Shown here: piece after piece, positions 33,450-43,091 of the stretch
How the letters are laid out: each line of letters starts with the position of its first letter
How positions within the stretch are numbered: the first letter of the stretch is position 1
From: Haliclona indistincta
Lineage: Eukaryota > Porifera > Demospongiae > Haplosclerida > Chalinidae
Assembly: GCA_964017065.1 (NCBI GenBank)
Contig: OZ024792.1
Span: 8,273,385 to 8,337,384, forward strand
Length of the DNA: 64,000 nucleotides
Direction: 5' to 3'
Made by a program: the position numbers and the translations under genes
Notes under the pieces: generated by a model
Seen by the model: the letters and a program-made list of their open reading frames with translations, nothing else
Told to the model about the DNA's origin: nothing
The model's database searches: none

Positions 33450-36400
33450 TTATAGTTTGTGTTCTTGAGCAACTTGCTCCTGTATGATGTGATCCTGTAG
33501 TGACGTGGTACACTCAATGCAATAACACTATAACACTCACTTTATCAGAGGCTTGTTTTACTTCATCACTGTGCTGCTGCTGTATGATGTGATCCTGTAG
33601 TGACGTGGTACACTCAATGCAATAACACATTAATAACACTCACTTTATCAGAGGCTTGTTTTACTTCATCACTGTGCTGCTGCTGCTGCTGCTGCTGTTC
33701 CTGAGCTGGATGGTGGTCACCTTGTTGTTCCTTCTGATGGTTTTGGCCTCCCTGTACAGGGTGCTTTTCTTCTTGCTGCTGCTGTTGTTGTCCTCCTCCT
33801 TGCTGCTGTTGTTGTCCTCCTCCTTGCTGCTGTTGTCCTCCTCCTTGCTGCTGTTGTCCTCCTCCCTGCTGCTGTTGTCCTCCTCCTTGCTGTTGTTGTC
33901 CTCCTCCTTGCTGTTGTTGTCCTCCTCCTCCCTGCTGTTGTCCTCCTTGCTGTTGTCCTCCTTGCTGTTGTCCTCCTTGCTGTTGTTGTCCTCCTTGCTG
34001 TTGTTGTCCTCCTTGCTGTTGTTGTCCTCCCTGCTGTTGTCCTTCTTGCTGCTGTTGTCCTCCTCCTTGCTGTTGTTGTCCTTCTTGCTCTCCATGAGGC
34101 TGTTGCTCGGACTGCTGTCCTCGGTGATGGTCACCTTGCTGCTGGTTTTGGTCTTCCTGCCCTTGCTCTCCTTGTGGTTCCTTCTGTTGCTCCTGATGGT
34201 GTTGTTGCCCTTCCTCCTGTGGCTGCTCATGCCCTTCCTCATGTGGCTGCTTCTCTTTATGCCGCTCGATCAGGTTACCATCTTCATCATAATCATATTC
34301 ATAGTCCTGGTAATTATAGTCGTCTTCAAACTTCTCTATCTCCTACACAGCAGAGTAACAAAGCATCTGTCGCCCTCACCAGCTCACCTTGTCAGTGAAT
34401 ATCTCTTCCTGGGGCCTCTCCATGATTGGCTTCCATTCCTCATCAGCATTGAACAGGTCTCTCTTAGTATATCTGATCCACTCCTCCAATGACACCACTC
34501 CGTCACGATCCTGGTCTGTCTCACTCATCACATGCTCTCTCATCTCAGCCACCTCCTCCCTGGCCTCAACTGAGTTTGGCTTGTCAGCATGTGCTTTACC
34601 AGCCTAACAATGAGAGAGAGACAAAATGAGAGAGATAAGAGAGAGGACCAACACTACCTCTTTTAGAAGGAAAGCTTCTATTTCTCTTGAATCCAAGTTC
34701 TTGTCTCCATTAGTGTCTACAGGAACATGGTGAGCTACGCCATGGGGTGGCGCCCTTACCATGCATGAAGAAGAACACTTTGGGATCAAAATCTTCATCA
34801 ACAAGTCCATCTTGTTTCTTCCATACCTCCTCAACTTGCTTGCGGCCGCCTGGATGTAGCAAGGATTCATGTTGCTTCATCTGATCGGCCATCTTCTTTC
34901 TCCTAAAGTAGCCCACTACCATTAATGCTGGTTGTTGTGAGTCCACCAACCTGTCTTCCTCTATCAATCTGTGAGTCTCGTCCATTGCCTTCAGCTTCTT
35001 CCTGCGAATGTGCTCTAGCTTCATTTCATAGTGCTTGAACTCTTCTCTCCTCTGATGATCTAGCTCTTGTTGTAGTTTCTGATGCTGTTGTGAGGCTCAC
35101 AATGATAGCTCCATGCAGCTGTAATATACCTTCAGCAATCGATCATGAAGCTCTTTCTCCTTCATGTCACCCGGCAGCTTGTTACCGAGTGCATCGCGTT
35201 GATCTGGCCATTGGTCTCCATTAGCCATTGGTCCGCCCGATGGATTATGAGCCATACGCAACCTACAGCAACAGAGTGGTGTTGATGCTGTCATCACACA
35301 GCTCGTACCTGTTGAGGTCCCTCAGCTCCTCATTGTTGAGTCGTTCCATCTCTTCTAACTGTGATCGAATATCATCAGTATTACGGGCAGCTTGGTCTCC
35401 TAAATGCTTAGCAAAATCCTCAGGACGAAATTTAGAAAACCTTCTGGCAATATCTGTAGTAAAGGCAACGAGGGCTCGTTCACTTGAGAATAAACTAGCA
35501 AATACAAATATTATTCCTCATACATGACTACTTTAATCTGTTTTCCACAACCCAAACTATGATCAATATAAACGAATGTCATGATTGCTGTTTGTATGTA
35601 TCACACGTTCGTTATGATGATGGCATTGGTATTAATACTGGATACGCTCCATTATGATAATCAGAGATATTACTATGACATGCTGGGATTATAATTACTA
35701 TGACAAGCTGGGATTATAATTACTATGACATGCTGAAGACTAATAGCCATGTTATATTATGGCTAGGGTTTATAGTGTCTTTAATAGTGCTGTATCAAAA
35801 TACTATCAGAACAGCCAAACTAGTAGCCATTGTAAGCAAGCATTATAGCAGTTGTACATGTATATACAAACAAAATTTATTAATGAAATGGCATTGCATT
35901 TGAATGCTCTGGATCAGCTCTGCATGGCTGATGTATCTGTGTTTGGCTTAGGAACGACCGACCATAATGCTCAGTTCAATGATTACAGCACAACATGGGT
36001 GTGGTCCTCCTCTGGGCCTAACGTGGATCAGACAGTGTCTAGAACAGATGATGAGGAATGATCTATCTAGCTGCTATAGTTGATAAGAAGGCTCAGGATC
36101 GATGCGGCCATACATTATAGTGCTTACTACAAAAAGCACTATAATACAGACTACATGATGCGTATTATAAGTAAAATGGTTAGCAGTATTTGTTATGGAT
36201 AATTGAATCCTGCGCATACACATCTATTGAATCCTCCTCCTGCGCATACACATCTATTGAATCCTCCTCCTGCGCATACACATCTATTAACAAACCGTAG
36301 ATTTATTACACAGGACAGGATGGGACACTGCCCACGCAATCCTTTGATCTTGCCTTGAGCCGCGCGTACACTCCGTGTTTCGAAAATTTACGCCTTGCAG

Positions 36401-37581
36401 GCGCAAAGGTCACCGTCTTCCACAGATCTAAAGACGAAGAACGATTGTAAGCTTTTTTCTGTGGCAAAATAATATCTGCTGGGACTCTAAAGGTATCGGT
36501 GCAATGCCTTGATGTACAGTACTAGTTGCACGATTTAGTCTTTTTTGAGCTGTAAAATCGTACGCAGCGCTACAACATTCAGGACCAAACCATTGCTTTT
36601 CTAGTCCTTGGTTTGGGCCTTGATAAACTCGCCATCCTTTGGTCGTAGCATCTATAGTACAGATGTGCCTATTGCATAATATATGCCTGGATTTGCCTGA
36701 GTTACATGAACTCTGAAAACAAGCTTCCTTGTTTTCAGAGTTCCATTCCAGCAGTTTCTCGGCTGTCTTTCGAGCCATTTGGGCCGGAGCTGTCGGTAGA
36801 CTAAAGCCGTCATATCTTTTAATACCAGTACCACCGCCGAACGAACAATTTCTGGGTGTTTCAGCAACTCTTTTTCACTCGCAATTGCCATGTGCAGTGC
36901 TCAGCAGTGTTCTCGCTAGGCTTTTTTCTGGTGGTGCTGCACCACTTGGTTGTTACATTGCACCACTTGGTTGTTACATTGCACCACTTGGTTTTCACAA
37001 TATTTACTGCAATCCCAGTGATGATTATCAGATTTTGGTAATTTTGTCTGATCAAGAGCAATAATGGTTGATTCTGTTTTGACCTCCAAACCACAGCACA
37101 TGTAGATTTTAATGATATTCACATTGAGTGAATTGAAACTATGTAATTATGCACCACTTGGTTTTCAAATCCTAGGAGAACACTGGTGCTCAGCCTGGTC
37201 TCAGGTCGCGGAGCTAGCAAACAAGGAGTGCACGTGTTAATGTGCGAAAATGTGCTAGTGTCCCATCCTGTCTTGTGTAATAAATCTATGATGGTATCTG
37301 GAGGAGGCTAGCTATCATAGCTATTTTACAATCCTTAATTATTGTGAAATGTACCAATATTACCAACCTGGACTGCTTTCCATCAGCTCTTGCCAGTAGC
37401 GACGATATTCCTTAGTGTCACCCATCTGCAGTGCGTCTCGCAGCTTCTGCATTCGAACCAGTACCTCGCGGTTATTGTTATCTTTGTTCTGTGCCTTCTG
37501 GGGAAGACCTCGTCCCCACGATCCACTGGTGACCAGAAGAATAAGAAGACATGTCAAACACTCCCTGCTGTAACCCATCAT
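33450..37581 (-). CDS. NUCB1: Nucleobindin-like EF-hand protein with long Gln/Gly tail
   Basis: Nucleobindins are secretory-pathway (Golgi) Ca2+-binding proteins. Ten exons (37364-37581, 35309-35494, 35130-35262, 34951-35084, 34760-34902, 34658-34716, 34388-34603, 33644-34342, 33541-33594, 33450-33494) give 628 aa; human NUCB1 has 461. The start ATG at 37581 gives a signal peptide (MMGYSRECLTCLLILLVTSG). A helical basic region includes EEFKHYEMKLEHIRRKKLK. Then come QVEEVWKKQDGLVDEDFDPK, EF-hand 1 DTNGDKNLDSRE and EF-hand 2 DQDRDGVVSLEE, an acidic stretch, and about 170 residues of QQQGG repeats that replace the usual leucine zipper and polyQ. Two near-identical short terminal exons follow. 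NUCB1 versus NUCB2 is unresolved. Intron 1 hosts a nested transposon. Confidence 0.88.
33481..33682. repeat. Tandem duplication of terminal nucleobindin exon plus intron
   Basis: Two copies of a roughly 100-bp unit. Each contains the acceptor, an exon beginning DHIIQ and the next intron. The second copy in transcript order diverges into the stop-bearing exon. Confidence 0.9.
33665..34200. repeat. Coding CAG/CCACCT-type repeat (poly Gln/Gly)
   Basis: In-frame degenerate repeat in nucleobindin exon 8, coding QQQQGG units. The long open frames in the other frames and strand (poly Leu/Ser, poly Asn/Ser) are shadows. Confidence 0.92.
36209..36292. repeat. Three copies of a 30-bp unit
   Basis: tgcgcatacacatctatt recurs at 36211, 36241 and 36271, directly outside the left end of the inverted-repeat element in nucleobindin intron 1. 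Confidence 0.9.
36428..36778 (-). CDS. Hypothetical ORF inside the inverted-repeat element
   Basis: A 116-codon ATG ORF beginning MARKTAEKLLEWNSENKEAC, with Cys residues and no recognised domain. A second open stretch (36891-36779, MAIASEKELLKHPEIVRSAV) could be its N-terminal continuation, but only through a one-base frameshift or a tiny intron near the AAAAG at about 36815. It may be a captured host fragment or a degraded transposon protein. Expression is not evident. Confidence 0.3.
   Translation of the reverse strand: MARKTAEKLLEWNSENKEACFQSSCNSGKSRHILCNRHICTIDATTKGWRVYQGPNQGLEKQWFGPECCSAAYDFTAQKRLNRATSTVHQGIAPIPLESQQILFCHRKKLTIVLRL
36905..37185. mobile_element. hAT-like MITE with 8-bp target-site duplication
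   Basis: Terminal inverted repeats cagtgttctcgctagg (left) and cagtgttctcctagg (right, complement) flank 281 bp. The 8-bp direct repeat gtgctcag stands at 36897-36904 and 37186-37193. An 8-bp duplication plus CAG termini fits the hAT superfamily. Internally it has three copies of a 21-bp unit (caccacttggttgttacatt) and no coding capacity. Confidence 0.8.
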
Positions 37582-37765
37582 CACAGGAAACAAGAGAAAA
37601 AAGGCGAGAGAAAGGCGGGCTAGCAGAACACAAAATTACTTTAGCTACAAAATATAAACGTGTAGGTAATTAGAGTAGTTATATATAAACGGTAACACAT
37701 TATAAGGGGCGTGCGTGCAGCAGCAGGATATATCTCGATCCTATCCGAGAGGCAGCTATTAAGTT
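37582..37765. promoter_or_regulatory. Divergent promoter region, nucleobindin / NAD kinase
   Basis: 184 bp separate the two outward-facing start codons. AT-rich, with no defined element recognised. Confidence 0.45.
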
Positions 37766-39638
37766 ATGGCTACACGCAAGCCGCCAAGTTTGGCTAAAAA
37801 ACAGGAGCTGTTTGCAGGCTCTAAATACAACCAGAGGTCTAGTTATTTCACGTGTATTGCTATTAATTATTGTCATTTTCCTTGCATGCAGGTCTACTCT
37901 TGATTTCACAGCAAAGGGTATATATGGTCCTAAAGCATGTCTACTGGAGAGCAGTACCATCAAACCACAGTAAGGCTGGTATACAGATAGGTAGCTGGCT
38001 GGGTGATACTCACTCACTGCAGTCAAGAGAAGGAGCCAGAGGACCCATCGTGTGAGCAAGAGGACCCATCCTGTGAGCATCACCTGCACTGGTCTGATAA
38101 TGTTGAGATGATATTAGTCATGAAGAAATTCAAGGACAGAGAAGTGACTAAAAAATTCAAAAAAGTCTGTAGATGGATAATAGAGGTTAGCAGGTGTGTG
38201 TGTGTGTGAGGGACACTATATCACCACATCATACTATCTACAGACACGTGACATCAAGGTAGTGTGTGAACCATCTGTGCTAGAAGAGGAACTTATTAAG
38301 CAGGAGGACTTCAAGGATATAGCTGATCAACTCATTACATGGGATGACAGTAAGTAGGGCCTACTAGGATATGTGCTAACAAGTTGATGTTATCAATGTT
38401 TGTGATCATAACATGTTTTATGTCTTCAGAATCACAGAATGACTGTTTGGAAGAGGTTGATCTGATCGTCTGCATTGGGGGAGATGGAACACTGTTATAC
38501 ACTTCATCACTGTTTCAGGTTAACAACACACTCTTTATCTTATCTCACTATTATAATATTATAGAAACATATTCCTCCTATCATGTCATTTCATATGGGC
38601 TCCCTGGGCTTCCTGACTCCATTTCAACTTGACAACTTTGAGCAAGATATCTCGAGAGTATTGGACAGTGTGTAATACACATTCACTCACTCAATCACTC
38701 AGTCATGCATGCACTCACTCACTCACTCACTCACTCACTCACTCACTCACTCACTCACTCACTCACTCACTCACTCACTCATCGGTTCACTGTAGAGAAT
38801 GTCAGCCTAACTTTAAGGCATCGATTGGTATGTGAGATAAAGCAAGAAACTATGAAGAGGATCAATGATGATACCGACCAGTGTCCTATCTCACCTAGTC
38901 TTGTTCCCAACGGGAGAGACAAGTTTGTCATCATTCACAGCAGAAAATTACAACAAAAGATGTTGGTACGTTTATTGTTATCATGTGATTTAGTAGTGTG
39001 GTCATGTGACTGATCAGGTGATGAATGAGTTGGTGGTTGATCGAGGGCCATCACCGTACATCACCAACCTGGAGGTGATCTGTAATGATAGACTGGTAAC
39101 CACAGTGCAGGGAGACGGTGAGATATGCTGATTACCTTATGTGTGCTCACTTAGTGATGCATGCTCTAGGTATCATTATAGCCACACCCACTGGAAGCAC
39201 CGCCTACTCACTGGCTGCAGGGTCCAGTATGGTTCATCCTAGCGTTCCTTGTATGGTAATGACTCCGATCTGTCCTCACTCACTCTCCTTCAGATCCATT
39301 GTTATACCAGCTGGCGTTGAGATCACTGTATGTCATGTGTTCCCTCCTAACATACTGCTATGATTTGTATAGATCAGAGTACCTGATGAGAGTCGCAGTA
39401 GTGCTTATGTTGCATTTGACGGTAGAAATCGTCAAGAACTCTTCCAAGGTGACAGGTACGTGAGCTAGCTACCATGCTGCAATATTATCATCATTGTAGT
39501 GTTGTGGTGAATACTAGTCCATGGCCTATCCCCTCGATCAATAACACTGGTCATGTGACGGACTGGTTTGACAGCCTAGCAGAGTGTCTACAATGGAATG
39601 TCCGCAAACAGCAGAAAGCCTTCAACACTACTTCATAA
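37766..39638 (+). CDS. NADK: NAD kinase
   Basis: NADK phosphorylates NAD+ to NADP+ in the cytosol. Eleven exons (37766-37836, 37892-37969, 38023-38185, 38244-38349, 38430-38518, 38565-38669, 38798-38965, 39018-39117, 39170-39327, 39373-39455, 39500-39638) give 419 aa (human 446). Diagnostic segments: [29 protein letters not shown] (GGDG), [65 protein letters not shown] and [21 protein letters not shown] [10 protein letters not shown] at the end. Intron 6 is mostly a TCAC microsatellite, and its acceptor is placed at tagag (38797) to keep frame. It is divergent from nucleobindin and convergent with coilin. Confidence 0.93.
38680..38781. repeat. (TCAC)n microsatellite
   Basis: More than 20 tcac units fill NADK intron 6 and end 17 bp before the acceptor. 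Confidence 0.95.
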
Positions 39639-39758
39639 TGCTAACTCATTCAGAGGTTTATAGCAATATTATATATCCGATTTCTAGTGAATTTGTATTG
39701 ATTTTTGATATCAACAGTTTATCAAGTGATTAGTTTTGGTGTGATCAATGAGCTTAGT

Positions 39759-41604
39759 TCAATCATAACCTATTATCAAGAAGCAATATAGTACACCATC
39801 ACACACCATGTGACCAACCTGATTGTTGCTATCTTCATCATTAACTTGTTCCTCATCTTGAGGTAGAGCAAACTTGCCTATGCTCTGCTTGGAAGCTACA
39901 AAAGTAGAAAGAATGAAGCTAGAGGAAGAGAGGAGTCACTAGCTAGAGGAAGGGAGGAGTCACTAGCTAGAGGAAGGGAGGAGTCACTAGCTAGAGGAAG
40001 GGAGGAGTCACTAGCTACGTAGCTAGAGGAAGGGAGGAGTCACTAGCTACAGTAGCTAGAGGAAGGGAGAAGCCACTAGCCTTTCTCTAGTTCCTTCTTC
40101 ATAGTGTGCTGGGTCCAGCGTATCACTATAGAGTTATTATCCGGGTCACATGACACGACCACACCTTCCTATGAGCATGTGTTAATCATGGTGTACAACA
40201 GGTAACCTACCTTATAGTCAGAATGAACAGGTGAGTAGGATTCAGACAATTCCAGTGTCTGTAAGTGACTAGTTATCATAACAGAAGGGCAATGTCTAGA
40301 CTCACCTTGAAGGCTATCTTATCTCCTTGCCGAGGTGGTCCGTGAAGATCAGGACACAGTGAGTAATTTCTTGCATCAGTAACAAGGTCATTAACAGGCT
40401 CAGACGGTGCTTCTTTAGCCGGCCCTTCATCTGCTGCATCGCTACCTTCTCTGTTAACATCTGATTTGCTGTTGTTCATTTGTCTGTTAATTAATGCTCT
40501 TCTGCCACGCCCACTTCTCTTTCCTGATTTATTATTAACAGACTTGCCGTCAACAAGTACTTCACTCGACACCTCTAAGATATCATTAGCTCCACCCACT
40601 ATAGAGCGCTTCTTACTGGCTGGTTTGCGTGACTTCTCTGGAACTACTTGCTTGGATGGAGTTTGAACCGGTTTGGATTTGACAACAGGAGGAGGTTCAC
40701 TGTCCGATGAGGAGGATTGAAAGCGTATATGCACTCCGCCGCTTGATTTAGCAGTTGTTACTGTATCAATGATATGCACTACTGTACCATAATAGCAATA
40801 GAGTGGTCACACCTCTTTTTAGCTTGTTCTTAGGAGGAGTGGGTTTAGTAATACCAGCAGAAGTTGAAGAGGACAGATTTTGACTACCTCTGCTAATGGA
40901 GAGCTGCTTTCGACCTCCTCTGCTCGTAGAGGGCTGCTTTCGACCTCCTCTGCTAATGGAGAGCTGGTTCTGTCCTCTGCTCGTAGAGGGCTGCTTTGAT
41001 ACAGCATGATCACTGGTGATAGAACCACTGTCACTAGCTAGTGAGTGAGAAAGCAATGGCTCTACCTGTCTGAAGAGCTGCTAGTGGAGGATGACTCCTC
41101 ACTACTGCTACTAGAGCTGCTGCTGAACAAACTCTGGTTTCTTGTAGTGGTACAATGTCGTTTAGCAGGTGGTGGCAATGGTACACCAGCACTGCTATGA
41201 TGAGTGATTGAGTGTGATAATAGTGAAGGCAAGACGGTGTACCTGGTATCACTTGTCGACGTACTGGACTCGTCTGCAGTCACTCTGTTAGAGGAGCAAG
41301 ATGCATGGCGGCGGTAACCCTGGGTGACTCACCTGATGATGTCATTATCCCTCACAATCTGAATGTTCTCTCTGGGAGGCAGCAAGAACCCTTCCACGTA
41401 CAGCTAGAGAGGTGCAATACTAGGATTATTACTAGCTAGAAGCCATAAGCTCACTCTTAGCTGACTGTTGTTGGATATATCGAAACGTTTAGCAATGAGG
41501 CGTGCCAGGTCAGACACACTGCGGCACTTGGTCGGGCTGAAGAGAAACCAGCATCGCTGTAGCGACGGGAAATCCAGCTGGAGACGAACGCGCTGGTACT
41601 CCAT
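39759..41604 (-). CDS. COIL: Coilin (Cajal body scaffold)
   Basis: Coilin nucleates Cajal bodies. The N-terminal domain reads MEYQRVRLQLDF, LARLIAKRFDIS and LYVEGFLLPPRENIQIVRDND, like human RLRLQF and YLEGGLLPP. A Ser-rich middle includes a KRH-type basic patch, repeated SRGGRKQ units and a Lys/Arg-rich section. The C-terminal Tudor-like part is GPPRQGDKIAFKTLELSESY, then YKEGVVVSCDP, matching GDRIAFKLLELTSNY and YKEGKIIS. Exons: 41455-41604, 41333-41403, 41066-41284, 40813-41033, 40306-40781, 40211-40258, 40081-40168, 39759-39895. The last junction would use a GC donor and adds SIGKFALPQDEE, like human GKFDLVYQ. Without it the protein stops at 40076. An in-frame upstream ATG exists at 41646. 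Confidence 0.82.
39905..40080. repeat. 24-bp minisatellite in the last coilin intron
   Basis: About six copies of a tagaggaagggaggagtcac-type unit. On the gene strand the first unit starts exactly at the putative GC donor (gctagtggcttctccc). Confidence 0.85.
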
Positions 41605-41818
41605 GTCACCACGTGGGCAGCAACTTGCCAGCAAGGACACGCCCATAAAAAAAGATTGCAAAAAAAAATGGAGTGGGTTGTAATAATAATAACACTGAAC
41701 TCAATTATAATAAATATTCTCTGCAATGGTGCGCTTCCTGATCATATCACTCTCCTGTACCAAACAAGATAACGCCTCAATCAAGCAAGTCATGAGCTAG
41801 CTCCACCTTGTAAGCTGG

Positions 41819-42291
41819 TCAGTCTTCTTCCTCCTCAGACACTACCTGCAGTTCATTCTGATCTGCATCAGCTGCTGTCTCCTCTGGTCCTGAGTACAAG
41901 TCGTCATCATCATCATCATCTAGAGCAAGCAATACAGCATGTTGACCTACAGTCAGTGAGAACTAACCCTCATCTCCTGACGAAATGACCAAGATAACAT
42001 CATCATCTTCATCGCTGCTATCCAGTATCACTACATCTCCTGATATCATTGTGTTGTAATACCCTCACATCATTAACACCACATACCAACTGGTGGCGGT
42101 TTAGTCCTCTTAGGAGCAGGCGCTACCTCATCAAGAGGCTCTTCATCATCCTTACTTGTCTTCAGAGGCGATCGCTTTCTGTCGACAATAGCAGGCTCTT
42201 CTGCAGCTGCAGGAGATATTGTCACTGCGGCATCATGGTCTGAGTAGCCATCATCATCATCCTGGTCTTCTCTATGCTCTTCTGTACTCAT
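41819..42291 (-). CDS. Small acidic protein with tandem SUMO-interaction-like motifs (125 aa)
   Basis: Exons 42087-42291, 41968-42039 and 41819-41919 give 125 aa, rich in Asp/Glu with one basic patch (DRKRSPLKTS, APKRTKPPP). It contains GDVVILDSSDEDDD and DVILVISSGDE, each a hydrophobic V/I core followed by Ser and acidic residues, the form of a SUMO-interaction motif. The C-terminus is a run of Asp then LQVVSEEED, a possible third motif. No known family was recognised. It lies 214 bp upstream of coilin on the same strand and diverges from METTL5. A nuclear role is inference. Confidence 0.7.
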
Positions 42292-42401
42292 TTTCACCTT
42301 TTACGCGCCCGCCCGCGTTTTAAACCACTTAACCACGCCTAGAATACTTAGCCTCGCCCAACAGTACAGGCGTCCAGCCAGCGCCACGTGTTCATGTGGC
42401 A
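42292..42401. promoter_or_regulatory. Divergent promoter region, acidic protein / METTL5
   Basis: 110 bp separate the start codons. GC-rich near the middle (ttacgcgcccgcccgcg). Confidence 0.5.
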
Positions 42402-43061
42402 ATGTCGCTGAACTGCAAACCAAAGTTCAAGCCAGGAAGGCTGGAGTGTGAGCTGCAGCAGCTGGAATCGTTTAAAAGCACGCCTGGACTAGCTAAAGTG
42501 CACCTAGAGCAGTACGACACACCGCCACATGTTGCAGGACACTTATTGTTTGAGATTCAGCAACAATATGGCGACATCGAGGGGAGGAGCATTGTGGATC
42601 TTGGCTGCGGGTGTGGCGTGTTATCCATTGGATGTATGCTGCTGGGAGCTAGTAGTGTTTTAGCAGTGGACATTGATAAAGACGCGTTAGATGTTGCGCG
42701 TGAGAATGCAGACTGTTTTAAAGGCATCACATTCCTTGAGTGTGATGTGCGTGGTCTGTGTGTTAGTGACATTGCTAGTTCAGTTGATACTGTCATCATG
42801 AATCCACCTTTTGGGACTCAACCAACCTCTAGTGGAATGGATCGAGTGTTCTTAGAGAAAGCTATCCAGTTGTCGGACATTGTTTACTCTATGCACAAGA
42901 CTAGTACTACTAAACACTTGACGCAGATTGTAACCAAGGAGATGGGTGTGGTCATGAAACCAATAACAACAGTGTCATACAACATTGACAGGATGTACAG
43001 ACATCATAAGAGAGCTAGTAGTGACATTAAAGTTGACTTAATTCGGATATTGAAGCAATGA
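42402..43061 (+). CDS. METTL5: METTL5, 18S rRNA m6A methyltransferase, intronless
   Basis: METTL5 with TRMT112 methylates an adenosine of 18S rRNA. The single-exon ORF of 219 aa starts MSLNCKPKFKPGRLECELQQ. The SAM site is VDLGCGCGVLSIGCMLLGA, with AVDIDKDALDVARENA following, and the catalytic motif is NPPFGTQ. The C-terminus ends DLIRILKQ. The length fits the family (about 209 aa). An out-of-frame ATG 8 bp upstream opens a five-codon uORF overlapping the start. The stop is 30 bp from the stop of the convergent gene. Confidence 0.95.
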   Translation: MSLNCKPKFKPGRLECELQQLESFKSTPGLAKVHLEQYDTPPHVAGHLLFEIQQQYGDIEGRSIVDLGCGCGVLSIGCMLLGASSVLAVDIDKDALDVARENADCFKGITFLECDVRGLCVSDIASSVDTVIMNPPFGTQPTSSGMDRVFLEKAIQLSDIVYSMHKTSTTKHLTQIVTKEMGVVMKPITTVSYNIDRMYRHHKRASSDIKVDLIRILKQ

Positions 43062-43091
43062 TAATGATGTGTGCAGTAATGGAGGGAGAGA

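Larger units (their letters stand above)
36298..37289 (-). mobile_element. About 1-kb inverted-repeat element in nucleobindin intron 1
   Basis: The ends carry a 32-bp inverted repeat with one mismatch: tagatttattacaca then gacaggatgggacact at 36298-36329, and its complement at 37258-37289. Each terminus holds an AATAAA pointing outward. No clear target-site duplication is visible. The interior holds a minus-strand ORF and a nested hAT-like MITE. The superfamily was not recognised. Confidence 0.65.

Noticed and set aside
33656..34492. 278-codon poly-Leu/Ser ORF on the plus strand and a poly-Asn/Ser ORF on the minus strand
   Set aside because: Shadow frames of the nucleobindin Gln/Gly repeat exon.
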